Below, in pieces: positions 47,949 to 60,199 of a stretch of DNA of 64,000 bases. The notes beneath the pieces were generated by a model that saw only the letters and a list, made by a program, of their open reading frames with translations, was not told the DNA's origin and did no database searches. The position numbers were made by a program, and so were the translations under genes. The stretch's first letter is position 1. Each line of letters begins with the position of its first letter. This DNA is from Pardosa pseudoannulata. Its lineage: Eukaryota > Arthropoda > Arachnida > Araneae > Lycosidae. The stretch lies in NCBI GenBank assembly GCA_032207245.1, contig CM063502.1, forward strand, positions 73,542,869 to 73,606,868, in the 5' to 3' direction.

Positions 47949-50849
47949 GCTTAAAATAATGGCAAAATTTATACAATAAAAAAATAATTACTAGAACTGG
48001 CATTTTAGTCCTTGAATTTATTAGTTTAAGTATGTAAAAATAATGTTATCCTATGATTCAATGTATTCGTGGATATATATATATTACAATTGCCAGTTTG
48101 TTTACTAATTGCCACTTATTCAGACATTTTTACTTTGTATTATTTAATCGTCAACGTGTGTGCACTGTTGAAGAATTATAGTTGAAATTACACTTTTTTT
48201 CAGCTTTTTATTTGATATGGAGTTATGAATAATGAAATTAGTATTTCATCCCTTAGGATACATAAAAGTTTTATTCTTAATCAAATGATTTTTCTTCCAA
48301 ATATTTATATATTCTAAAAGAGCGACATGTTCTCATTCTTTAGTTATCAAATATAAAATGATCATTGTAAAATATTTTTTATTTTATTCCTTTTTCCTTT
48401 ACAATATTTTTAAATATTAATTTTTACGAATCTAAAAAAAATAGTTATTTCTGCTTTCAGTTTCCAAAACAATATTTTTGAATTTGTACGATATATTTTA
48501 AAGAAAACAATTCGTTGTTTTCTTTAAAATTTCGTTAATTCTATATTTTTCAACTTAGTGGATAATAATTTAGTTTAAAGTTCTTTGGAAATCCATATGA
48601 ATGCACAAAGTAGACATTTTGTTGTTGTAGAAATCGATCAAAATTAATATTTAGTTGAATAAAATTGTTCATTAAAATTTTGAAACTCCTCTTTCCATTC
48701 ATTGCAAACTGGTTAAAATCTTTAAAGTATTCTCTTTAAAACACGAAATTTGTTACACTGGCCATATGAATATATATATGCCATATGATATATGGCCATA
48801 TGAATATTAGCCAGATGAAGTATGTATAAATTTGCAATATAAAATCTGTTCTTGAATATATTTAGTGTCAGATTTGCAATAAGCAGGTAATTTTATGTCG
48901 ACAGCTGACTTTAAAAACTATTTTCTTTACGTTCTAATCGATCTATTATAACGTTATGTTGCTAGCAATACATTTATGGAAAGGGATTAAAATAACAAGC
49001 TAAACAATAATTACTTTATAAGTTAATTAAAATTATTTGTTTGAAAGCAGCTTCTGTGAAAATAATCCATGCACATCCATTGTACTTGTATGTCCTTTTG
49101 TATATATAGTAAGCCATTTAGTTCTTAGAATACTCTATGCCCAGTAGCCATTAAAAAATTAAAATAATAATGCTAGTAAAAATATCCATTTTTTCTATTT
49201 TAAATAACTCTCATTGTTCTTTTATTTACAAACTTGAAATAATTTGCAATTTGAGACGTATTTGATTCCTTTTAACTAATATTTTATTGGATGTAAATTT
49301 AATAGCTGAATTTTTTTTTTAAATATGAAAGTTATAAATGGCCTTAAATGCTTTAATTATTTATAAAATACTAAGACAATATTTAAATAGTTAAGTTCAG
49401 AAATATATATTTCAGCAATAATCATTTTTGATGTAAGATAATGGATACCAAAAATGAAACCTTTTTTATTTCTCATTCTTTTTTACCTTTCACAATTCAG
49501 TTAAATAGAAATACCATATTTTACATCAAATTCTGTCTTGATAAAAGTACACTGACATCTAAAAATGCTTTTCACTAAATACAAATCGATGTAATAGTAA
49601 CATTATTTTTTTTAATTTCTAATAATATTATTTTTAAACAACATACCAGGCTTAAAGTATCATTCAAGCGAGTGCATACTTTTCTATTGATCCTGCAAAA
49701 GAAATGTTAATATTATTGCAACAAATAGGATTTGGGATTTAACTTTCTTTTCTTTCCTATATATTTCAAATAGCAAATAAAAATAAACTTCTCTAAATTG
49801 GCATTGTGTGCATCAATGTTTGATTGTAAAACAAATAAAAAACCCTTAAACATAGAGACAAAAATCTGGTCTGAAATCCACTAATTTATAGAATAGACTT
49901 AAAAGCATAGAAAATAATAAAAAATTAGTGTACATAATTTACTAAGATATAAAGGATTGGAGAAAAAAATAATGATATGAAATGATAAAAAATTCCTTCT
50001 TGAATAGTTTTACAACTATATTCTGAAAGAGAATTTGCATAATTTAATATATCATTCAAAAAATTACGCAAGGTAGTCTTTGAAAAATTCTTTATCAAAC
50101 ATTGTAACTGCAAACGTATTTCACACTTTTTATTCTTTTTTTTTTTACTTCGCTTATTGATTTGACAGATAAAAAAAAAACTCATCAGTTATTTCGTTCC
50201 AGACTCTAACCTGACAGATTATTCAACTAGTCTCTCAAAAAACGTAAGTGCCGAGGTGAAAAGGACAATTGTTATTCAAAATTATATTAATGCACGAAAA
50301 ATAGTCTCGCAATTTTATTCAAAAGCAGAATCTTTTTTATATGATTTCAAAATAAACTAGAAATTATTGATTTTCTCCAAGACTAAACTCTAGAATTACT
50401 TTATTAAATAAGTCTTTCTTTTTTTTTTTGGGGGGGGGGGTAAAATGAGGAAAATATATTAGTAGAAGTAGCAAGAAGTAGCATACTTTCTAAAGCTTAA
50501 AGTCATTAATCTATGGATGTTTGCAAGAATATAACACTTTGTATCGAAACTTAGCCTAACATGCTGAGCCACTGTAAGTAATGCACAAATGGGAAGAAAA
50601 AGAGCGAATATATCAGTTTAGCTGCTATGAAGAAGTTGAATTCTTAAAGTAAAAGCGACTTGTTAAAAAAGACTGAATGGGGAGCCAGAAAGGAACGACT
50701 TAAATAATCTCGTTTCAAATCTGATGAAAACTTACATGCAAAAATATAGTCCCAATTTTCATTTCTAGGAAGATTTCCAACTTTTCAAAAATGTGTTTAA
50801 GTCAGCTAATGATATTTATTGTACTGCTGAATTTGTGGTGATTTAGAAA
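47949..50849. other. AT-rich non-coding stretch
   Basis: About 2.9 kb without a supported gene. Near 48765-48832 there are overlapping inverted repeats built on GGCCATATGAATAT/ATATGGCCATATGAATAT. The 86-codon minus frame at 49925-50185 is low-complexity Lys-rich and not called. An (G)10 run occurs near 50431-50440. Confidence 0.45.
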
Positions 50850-51250
50850 TCATTTTTCTGATTGTTGCAGGCAAGAAAAAAAAATATTAAATAAAAATGA
50901 TAAATAAATTAGTACGTAATTTAAAAACTTTTCTTTCTTCCCTCTTTCGCTTTTTGTAGTTTTGCTTTTTTTTTCAACTATGGAAGCCGCCACTTTACTT
51001 TCCCGTATTCTCTTGTACTTTTTTTTTGCTTCTGTTATTTCTTCAACATTGATTTCTTTGGGAACGGTGTGCATTTAATAAATGATTACTTCGTGGCTAT
51101 TAAAGTCGTTCGTTTTCTGTCTTCCCGCTCAGTTTCAGGGTTTTGTCCAAAAAGATTTTCAGAATCAAAATTTTGTTCTGCTACCTATTTCATTTTCAGA
51201 TAATTTCTCTCCAGTTGCTCCCGAATACTCTACAGCAACAATAATACTTC
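50850..51250 (-). other. Possible coding remnant, Lys/Glu-rich, one frameshift
   Basis: On the minus strand, AEQNFDSENLFGQNPETERE and DRKRTTLIATK are open from about 51185 to 51090. After a stop and frame change, HTVPKEINVEEITEAKKKYK, RIRESKVAAS and KSKTTKSERGKKEKF continue to about 50940. The charged, balanced composition differs from the Phe/Ile/Asn/Lys-rich noise frames nearby. No family is recognised. It could be a processed pseudogene, a decayed exon or a transposon protein. Confidence 0.3.
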
Positions 51251-51959
51251 TAATGAATTAAAATACTATGAACTTCTTGATATTCTTAAGACAGTAGTGG
51301 CCAAAAAATATTGAAATACAAATTATTGACTCATAGATGATCACTATAACTTGAAAATATAAATTTTTCCCCTTTCTCCTTTATACAAATTCACATTTTT
51401 CGACTGACTTGGACAAAATTTAGTATATTGGGGTCTTTTGAGTGTAGATCATTATTTTCTGGATTTATTACGTTAGAAAAATATTTCTCAACTACTTTGC
51501 AAATGGTCCTTTGCTTATTGTTCAGCTGGGAGCGCTTTGTCTATTCACACATCTACAAGAAATTTTCAAATGTTAACACCAACCTTTTTTATTCTTTTAT
51601 TTCAAACAATTTTTTCCAAAAAATAGTGGACAAGTAACTTAGCGATGATGAAACACTACAAAATAGACAGTAAAGGTGTCTTCAAAATAACAAATGACAT
51701 CAAATATGCACATTACTTCCATAATTTTTATTATAATTTTAATAAATTTTAGCACTATGAAGTCATGATGTAAAAGAAATTTATTATTCCTCGTGTACTT
51801 TTATATCTAGTTTTCTTTTTAATTATATATATACTAGAATAATTTAAATATTTTAAATTTCACAATAATTAACTAGTATATAATTATTTTTAGTTTTAAG
51901 TTTGTTTTTCGATTACTTTATGTAATACAATAAAATTTCTATAGTCAATACTCTGTTAA
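51251..51959. other. AT-rich non-coding stretch
   Basis: No supported feature. Confidence 0.5.
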
Positions 51960-51972
51960 CAATATTTGTACG

Positions 51973-52143
51973 CCGAACGATGGCCGAATGGTAGAGCGCT
52001 GCTCTTCGGAACCGGAGTTCGTGGGTTCGAATCCCGCTGCTGGCATGGATGTTGGTAGCCGTTCGGAATCGGCTTTAAACTGTAGGTCCCGGTCTCATTA
52101 GCCCTCGTGTGCAAAACAATAGACCGTAGTGCTCCAAACCAAA
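51973..52143 (+). repeat. SINE-A, full length, perfect 13-bp target duplication
   Basis: A 171-bp tRNA-derived SINE. The A box TGGCCGAATGG is at 51981-51991 and the B box GGTTCGAATCC at 52024-52034. A tRNA-unrelated body follows (CGGAATCGGCTTTAAACTGT, GGTCCCGGTCTCATTAGCCC) with the 3' end CCAAACCAAAC. It is flanked by CAATATTTGTACG at 51960-51972 and 52144-52156, identical on both sides, so this is the youngest-looking SINE in the window. The body has no poly-A tail, so 3'-end recognition by a partner LINE is likely. The minus-strand 63-codon frame is a shadow. Confidence 0.93.
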
Positions 52144-52384
52144 CCAATATTTGTACGTAAAGTGCAAACTGAATAAAGACAAAAACATTTTCTTAATGAG
52201 ATAAAAAATATTTTATCTTTTAATAATGTGAAACCAATTTCCAAAATCCAAGTTTAATTAGTAATAGTCTTGGTAAAAGATTTTGAATTGTAATCGTTCA
52301 TAATTTATTAATTTTTATTGAATTTAACAGTTATTTAATATTTTATGATCAAGACAAAAAATATTATAGCAGAACATGAAATTG

Positions 52385-53290
52385 ATTGTTAGCATTTTGG
52401 TCTCTATTTGAATAATCGTGAAAAGTCTGTAGCCTATTTCTAATGATATAATGACCAAGCGTTCATTCTATCATTACAAATTTAAAAAATGCTATAAGAA
52501 AATGTTCATCATTGCAAGTTAATTCATAAGTTATAAATTTTGAAGTATTTTTAATTTGTTGTAGGATATATCAGATAGTTTAAACTGCGAAATCATTTTT
52601 TATTCTTAATTATAAAGATCATCTAAATTTAAGAAAATATTTCAAATTGCAGTGGATAAAATAACACAAATAAATTGTTTGTATTTTACTGTTTTATATT
52701 ACTGAAATATCTTCTACATATTTTTCATAGAAAAATAAGGTAGTTTGAGAGAATAATATACTGTATATGACGAGAATTACTTATATATTTATGTATAATT
52801 TATATAATTTTAAATCTAGTCCTCTATTAATTTTTATGGCTGAGATAAGTGAAAATATTATTACTGTTGTTCTTTTATGAAACAATTTATAATATTTTAA
52901 ACCTTCTCTTTTACTAATGGTATTAAACTGCATCGTTTCTCAAAAATGTTTATTAAATACTGTATAACTGATTTTTTTTATAAATTAATACTTATATATA
53001 TATTATAAAATGGTTCATAGTTTTTTTTAATTACCAATTTGTTGTATAACGATCCTTTTATTTTATGCATCTAAAAATAGTTTACATATGCATTCTTCAT
53101 AAAGAAAAACTAACAATATTGTATACACGAAAGCAATAAGCTTGAAATGTAACAGGACAAAGTGATGTGCATATTTGAAAGTCTTCATGTATAGTAAAAA
53201 TAACAAGAAGAAGCAGAAAGAAATTTCTAGCTCTATTTTTTTCGTTTATTATTTTTTTTCGTTTCATTTTTTCACACGTTACAGCTTCTA
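52385..53290 (+). repeat. Segmental duplication, copy 1 of a pair
   Basis: Aligns in order and orientation with 56864-57740. Shared blocks include GGATATATCAGATAGTTTAA/GGATATACTAGACAATTTTA, TTGTATTTTACTGTTTTATA, CTTCTACATATTTT, ATATTTATGTATAATTTATA, TATGAAACAATTTATAATAT and CAGAAAGAAATTTCTAG. No reading frame is conserved between the copies, so a coding role is unlikely. Confidence 0.85.
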
Positions 53291-53569
53291 ATGTGGTGCC
53301 TCATATAATTAGCATTTAATTAGAATGACCAAGTAAAAAGCAAACAGCAGTATATTTACCTTTAGGAAATATTTTATATCAGATTTAAGAACTTTTATAT
53401 GCTTTTTAAATATAATTTAAATAAAACTATTTTCATTGCAAAATCTCCATAATTAGAAAGTGAGGGATAGATTTGTATCTATTAATAGTATGAGTTATAA
53501 GGAAAATACGAGTGCTTTATTGCACTGCATTACTAGGGAATCGTGCAAAAATCTAAGTGTATTCGTATC

Positions 53570-53900
53570 ATGTTATAAAAAGTAAGATAATGAGTACTTT
53601 TTTTATAAAATAGAAGTTAAGTAAATAATTCGGAAGATAGCTTCATCTGGAATTTATAGATAAATATACACTAAAATTCTTATTTCTGTCCTATTTAGAG
53701 CTCTTAGAAATAAATGAAAAATAAAACGCCAACATGTAAAAATTTGCCAATAAAGACCTGTACAAAAATAACCTACAAAAGACTTTTTCTTAATGGTTTA
53801 AGAAGTTATTCTAATATCTATTCTGGATTAAAGAGATAACATTAAATCTACCGACAAATTAAGGAATTTTAATTTAAATATGCTTTAAATAAATTTGAAA
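53570..53900 (+). repeat. Diverged duplicate block Q, copy 1
   Basis: Weakly alignable with about 55660-55960: TTATAGATAAATATACACTA/TTATAGATAAATGTATACCA, and CTTTTTCTTAATG/GTTTTCTTAGTG followed by A-T-rich blocks in order. Confidence 0.5.
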
Positions 53901-53980
53901 AGAAGAATCGCAAGAATTCATTAACGGTTTAGAGAATTTATAAATTTAGGATAACTTCCTGGATAATATTAACATTTCAG

Positions 53981-54120
53981 CAACAACAAAAAGGAAGCCA
54001 ACTGTGCCTGGTAGCAAGCAACGCCACTCGCCATGGTTTGAGTGGTAATGTGAAAGTATACCAGACATCAGTCGACCCAAATATACTGTGGAACACATTT
54101 ATATATAAACTAGAAAACGT
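53981..54120 (+). other. G+C-richer patch with exon-like borders
   Basis: Preceded by AACATTTCAG (acceptor-like) and containing AGTG followed by GTAATG (donor-like) at 54045. One frame reads QQQKGSQLCLVASNATRHGL and stays open to 54168; another reads RKPTVPGSKQRHSPWFEW and stops at 54046. Neither is recognised. It could be a short exon or a transposon fragment. Confidence 0.22.
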
Positions 54121-55175
54121 CAACTTAGAAATTTTTCTGGTAGTTCTTCACTGTATTTATATATAAATAGTAGTCGGTCGGATTTCCTCTTATTACGACT
54201 GTGCTTAAACGATGAGAAGTACATGCATGAAAATTGGTACTGAGGTTTTGTCAACCTTCAAATTTTCTTTCATTTATTTTTTGATAATTCGGATTAGTTT
54301 TTATTTAATCCTTACATACAATAAAAATAACTTTTTAGAATAACACTAAAATATCTGTCGTTATCATTTCGAAAGAAACGTGAGATGTTTGATCTTTTAA
54401 AATTCTGTATGCATATTGATAAAGAGAAAAATTTGTGTGTCTGTTTATCTAACTGTAAACAAGATTGCGCATAAGTAATTAGAAATATAAGCAATAGATT
54501 TGTTAAAGAGTTTTTTGTGACTCCATTCAAAAATTCTTAAAGCTATTTTTTTTAAACTTATAATTGCTTTTTTTATTTTATATTTATTTTAATTTTAACA
54601 AATTTTTCTATTGATTTCAGTCATTATTTTCAAAACCAGCGTTAAATATCTCGTAATAAGACATTAAATATCTCGTAATATAGCTTAAAAAGATAGACAG
54701 CTAACATGTTTTCAAATTTTGAAATGAAGTAACATATGAACATTATCTCATAGTTTTAATGTTATTTTAAAGTAATTTAAGTTCTATGATATCACATCCT
54801 AAAATATACCATATTTTCATTAAATGTATATCATTTTGTTTTAAATTATGATGGCCCACTATTAAATTTTAAATTTTACATACTGTGAATCATTTAAATA
54901 TTTCATATTTTCACATTCTTAAGTATATAATCAGTATTGTTTTTAAATATTTTATTCAATTACTTTTTATTACAGAATTGTTGTACTATGATTAGTATTC
55001 TATTGAATCCCTCTACTTATAGTGTAATAAACAGATACTAATCCTTCCTTTTTAGTGTAATCATAATTCAAATGTAGATATAGTGTCAAAAAATCATTTA
55101 TCTAAAATCATTTAGAATACGACAGAATTTGTATTTTTTACAAATATTTTTCTTTCTGTATCTTTTACAAAATGG

Positions 55176-55359
55176 GCCGAAAGATGGCCGATTGGTTAGG
55201 GTGCTGCCCTTCGGTACCGGAGTTCGTGGGTCCGAATCCCACAATGGCATGTATGTTCGTAGCCGTTCGGAATCGGCTTTAAACTGTAGGTCCCGGTCTC
55301 ATTAGCCCTCGTGTTGCAAAAAGTACACCGTAGCACTCCAAACCAAACCTAATAACCTG
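55176..55359 (+). repeat. SINE-A, full length, 11-bp target duplication
   Basis: 184 bp. The head reads GATGGCCGATTGGTTAGGGT, the B box is GGTCCGAATCC, and the body matches the 51.97-kb copy almost base for base (GTAGCCGTTCGGAATCGGCT). Flanked by TTACAAAATGG at 55165-55175 and 55360-55370. It lies between the duplicated blocks P and Q and has no counterpart in the other copy, so it inserted after the duplication. Confidence 0.92.
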
Positions 55360-55659
55360 TTACAAAATGGATGATGAATAATTAAAAAATTTCGTATATT
55401 ATTACTTTTTATCCTTTCCTAAAATGTGCGGAGAGAAATTTTAAGACTTATTTTGAAAATTAAATTGTTGGATTATTAAAATCTGAAAATTCTTTAATGC
55501 CATGTTTTATATCTTAACATAGTTTATATTACATATAAAGTTTTCAAATACATACATAGAGGGCATGAATCTAATGGATAAATTTTTTTTTGCAACGTTT
55601 TGTAGTCAATAACTCGCGTAAATTTCATAGAAATTGAGATTTTTAAAATATAAATGAAA

Positions 55660-55960
55660 AAGTAATGCAACAGGAAAAAAGCTTGAACTTCGTATATTAG
55701 ATAATTATAGATAAATGTATACCAAAATCCTGAAGTTTTTCATATGTACAGTTCTTATTATATTTAAAATTAGACACAAAAAGAAAGCCCCAAGTATACA
55801 AAGTCATTAATGAAATAATATAATAAAGCTGTACATAAAAAGTGTTTTCTTAGTGATATATTTATTCATCAAAATATTATAGATAAATTTACATAGAAGT
55901 TATGAATTCTGTCTAATTCGCATCTCTTAAATAAGTCCTAATAAAGATGGAAAATAGTAG
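55660..55960 (+). repeat. Diverged duplicate block Q, copy 2
   Basis: Partner of 53570-53900; see that entry. Confidence 0.5.
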
Positions 55961-56039
55961 TCAGGAATAAAGGTTGTAAACATAAAAATTTTACCGATAA
56001 AAACCGATAAAGATTAAATAGAATCATTCTTAAGCCTGT

Positions 56040-56390
56040 GAAAAGGTCCTAAAATGTTGCTTAGGATCATCAAAGCCATATAGCGTATGCAGGAGGTGGG
56101 ACCATTACTGAAAGAAGGCAGAGTGAGGGCGTGTGCTCCCATTACAGAGAGTTATAAGCCAGCAGTTTAATTCCTGTAAAATAGAAATTCATAAAAAAAA
56201 ACATGTATCAAAAGAAACGGAATATCAATCTAAAGGTTTAACCAAAAATTTTAATTTTAAAAAGTTTATTTAAGGTGTTTAAAATACAAAAAGTATTAAA
56301 GTGTGGAGAATTCTAAGATCCATAGACCGAAGTAATGAAGGCGGAGCCATAGGATGACTGACAGCTGCGAGAGTCGACAGAAATGAATTA
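56040..56390. other. G+C-richer patches of unknown origin
   Basis: Two patches (about 56075-56160 and 56310-56385, the latter with GGCGGAGCCATAGGATGACT and CGAGAGTCGACAG) stand out from the A+T-rich context and are absent from the partner segment at 53-54 kb. They have no open frame of note and may be decayed insertions. Confidence 0.3.
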
Positions 56391-56863
56391 GAATTAAGTT
56401 TATTAGAGAAAAAGAATTTGAAATAATAAATGTTTATGGAAAGAAGATAAAAAGGTAAAAGTTAAATAGTTAAGGGGGTAAAAATTCCCACAATTTCAGT
56501 AGAATATTAAATTTGAAAAAAGTACATTAATCCCAATATGAAAATAAATGTTATTAATAGATGTTATGTTATTAATAACGTCTACTTACTGATGCATAGG
56601 AGGCTAGGTTAAAGTTCTTAGTAATTTATTCATTATATTTTAATTAATCTTTTCTTTTATTTCTAAAATCTAAATTCATAAAAATTAAACGTTCTAAATA
56701 CTTTTAAAGCAATCATTTTATTATGAACATTAAGTTAAATGTAGCTTTTCAAATGGATATTATTTCAATCTGCAGAAATAATATTATAAATATAAATAAA
56801 GAAATATAAATAAAAGTTATAATATAAATATTCATTTTCACACCTGACACAGGATATATTAAA

Positions 56864-57740
56864 CATGATTTTGGTGTGCATTTGAATAAGTGTTTAAAAA
56901 TACAGTTTCACGAAGCTTGTATTCATCATTACAAATTAATAAAAAAAAACTACATGAAAATTTTCTACTTTTCGAGTTAATGCATAGCTTATAAATTTTA
57001 AGGTATTTTAAAATTGTTGCAGGATATACTAGACAATTTTAACTGCGAAAACATTAATTATTCTTAATTATAAAAGACAACTAAATTTATGAAAAATCTT
57101 CAATGTGGAGTGAAGAAATAAACAAACATAAAGTTTTTGTATTTTACTGTTCTATATTACTTAATTATCTTCTACATATTTTACCCCGAAAATAAGATTT
57201 TTGCGAGAATTAGATACTGTATATTTCGAGAATCACTTAAATATTTATGTACGATTTATATAAATTTTAAATCTAATCCTTGATTTATTTTTATGGGTGA
57301 AAGTTGAATGAAAATATTATTATTTTAGTTATTTTATGAAACGATTTATAATATTTTAAAGTTTTTTTTCTACTTATGATATTAAGCTCCATCACTTTCG
57401 AAAAACATTTTATTAAAATTGTTTATGACTCATTTCTTTTATAAATTAGTACTTATATATTGTTTAAAAAATTGTTTCTACCTTTTTAATTAACAATTTC
57501 TTATATATATAATGATTGGTTACTGTAATGCATCTCAAAAATGTCTGTATATGCATAACCCATAAAGATATACTAACAATATTAAATACACGAAAGCAAT
57601 ATGCTAAATTTTGAATTGTAACATGACAGTGATATGAATATTTCAAATTGGCGTGTATAGTACATGTATCACGTATGCCCCATTACGCTTAACCACAGAA
57701 AGAAATTTCTAGTTCTTTTTTTTTCTCTTCTCTTTTTATT
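56864..57740 (+). repeat. Segmental duplication, copy 2 of a pair
   Basis: Partner of 52385-53290, about 4.45 kb downstream in the same orientation, with many small indels. Confidence 0.85.
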
Positions 57741-59532
57741 ACACTGTTTCAAGATCATACAAAACCACATAGTTTCTTCCTAAACTACTAAGAGACACAG
57801 CTTGTTTAAAGAAATAACATTTTAATATTATGTAAGTTCCTCTTTCTAGAACTCACAATGAGAAAGTTTGTGTTAGTCGTATACCACGATAGTATTAAAG
57901 AAAATGTAACGTTAATAGTGTTAACTATAAAGTCACATTTGGTTGAAACATACTAAGATTAAATAATGCTGTACACTTCGTAAAATGCTTGAAAAGTACA
58001 AAATTATTAAAAAAATACTCGTAACATTTTAATTCATAAGTTGAAATCAGTATAAATTTTTTCTAACCAAATTTTACGAAGAGAATTACTTTCATGTATA
58101 TATTTCTTATTTACATAAGAGCTTATAATAAGCATCATAAGGTGGATTAACGTAGAATTAATAACAATTGACTTCAGCAGAATTTTCAGAATAAAAAATA
58201 TCATTTTATTGTTTCTTGAGCATAACCATCTTCCAAAATAAAAAGTTTCATTACTGGGGATTAGGGCAGCAAATTTAGGACGTTTTTATAATATCATCTC
58301 TTAAAGGCAAAGTGAGACTGAATTCCCCTGAATACTGGCATTCAATGTATTGCTAAAAAACATTTTAGTTTCTTATTGTTTTTTAGAAGACTAAACTTAT
58401 GATTTCATATCGTGCATAAAAACATTAAAGCAGAATAATCCTCATCAGTTTGTTTAGCATGTTGAAACCTATGATATGAGCAAAAAATATTTTTTGGGAG
58501 GGGGGAAGAAATGGATTATTTTGAAATTCTATTGTTTCTTTAATGCATCAAGTTAGAGAACTCTAATTTATTATCTCTAAACTAATTATTTCATTCTTCT
58601 GTTTTACATATTGACGAACAAATTGGTGCGAACAAACAATAAAAACAATATCATAAATTGATCCATTTATGCATTGTAAATATAATTCCCAAGAATTTCC
58701 CTTTTCGAATTTATCATTTAAACATGTCACGTTGAGAAAATATTCTACTATAGTGCCAACACATCTTATGTTAGCTTTATTGTTGAAGTTTTACAGGAAA
58801 TGTTATTGTCCACTTCCTATGACTTCAATATAACTTTTCAGAAAACATGCTCTTTATAAGATCTTTTTTTCGCTTTGAGGTGCCTTACCGGCATTTATAT
58901 CAATGCTATTCCCTTAGTAGTAAAGACTGAGAATAAAAGTATCCTTTTTCTCCTTTGGAGATATATCTAATCTCCTTTTGTATGTTTTCACCATTCTTCG
59001 GGGATTATCCATTTACTATTCTCCGTCTATTTATCTTTTATTTATAACTATACAGGAAATAATGATGTTATTATTTTCGAACATCCCTATAAAACTATTT
59101 TTATTGAGATATTCCTTCTCTGTTATTGTTTATACAGTGTGTGATATAAATACTTCAAAGTGATTCTTTTTTCACATTTTAATTCTGAAGTTTGAGACAT
59201 AAAAAGATTTTGATACAAACAAATTTCTTATATTTCATAGACGTTAGCTAACAATATACTTAGATTGAAGGAAAAAAAGTAAATGGGCAAAATTATGCAT
59301 AATACATATTTTAATCTTACAGAAAGATCTTTCAGCTTTTATCTTTAACAGTTCCGTGTAGACCTGTATCAGCACTGGCTAAAACTGCATGTTCAGTTGA
59401 TATTATATTAGTATATATCATACAAATATTAATAATATTTTTACCAACACTTGATGTCTTAAAAAGGAAGAGCATCTAAACAATAGCTATCTTTAAAAAA
59501 AAAATACACAAGTTGGCTAAATATAAGTCCTA
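57741..59532. other. AT-rich non-coding stretch
   Basis: No supported gene or repeat over 1.8 kb. Confidence 0.5.
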
Positions 59533-59536
59533 TTAA

Positions 59537-60137
59537 CACGTTGACTGCCAGATGTATTTTCGATGGTTTTCCCACGGCGCCGAAATGAACTATTCATTAT
59601 GCGATGCTGAAATATTATTTGCAGAAATAAAATGAGGTATAAAATCATGCTTGAAGCAATTTTCGTGGTGGGGATTTCCGGTGACCTCAACGGCGCGGTA
59701 GATAATTGTTGCGATTGTCCTTTTTTTCTGCAAACAATCGTGCTTCAATTGCTAATCGATTGATCTCATTCTTTAGCATTCAAAGCAGCTAGGAAGAACT
59801 ACAGCAAAGAATTTGACCAAAAAAGTGGTGACATTTGTATTTTTCCAATTGCTTTGATTCACCTTTTCTTTGCCTTGAATGTTTCAATCTGACTCATCGC
59901 AATATGCACTGATAAACTGTATATTTTTCATGTACTAATAAAATTATTTTTGTATGTTCTATATTGCATTAATGTCTTCAAACCATTATAATAATAATGG
60001 TATTATTGAAAAATTTATCAGTATCCATGTTTACTATAATTATGTACTTTTATTATTTGATTCGTCACCGGTGTCCCCCACGGCGCTGTAACCAAGTCGA
60101 GTGCCAGTCACCGGTGACTCCCTTGGCAGCCAATGTA
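59537..60137. mobile_element. piggyBac-type MITE with TTAA duplications
   Basis: A 601-bp element. The left end CACGTTGACTGCCA matches the inverse of the right end (TACATTGGCTGCCA) at 11 of 14 positions. TTAA lies directly outside both ends (59533-59536 and 60138-60141). TTAA target sites and short CAC-type ends are diagnostic of piggyBac elements. Subterminal CCCACGGCGC(C/T)G occurs on both sides and CCGGTGAC recurs three times, likely transposase-binding or structural motifs. It has no transposase; the 62-codon frame near the right end is chance. Confidence 0.88.
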
Positions 60138-60199
60138 TTAAGTCGTATGAAATGGTGTCTGGGGATCAGGACGTCAAAACAATAAGAAAGTGGTCGCTG

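Noticed and set aside
50850..51074. Complete 74-codon gene from the ATG at 51074
   Set aside because: The C-terminal third is A+T-driven hydrophobic text and similar-quality sequence continues upstream in another frame, so the ATG is unlikely to be a real start; kept only as a possible remnant.
51973..52046. True tRNA gene from the A and B boxes
   Set aside because: The tRNA-like part continues into a fixed unrelated body, occurs in several copies and is flanked by target duplications, so it is a SINE head.
51956..52147. 63-codon minus frame, and the similar frame at 41846-42040
   Set aside because: Shadows of SINE-A copies; the same protein text appears because the repeat is the same.
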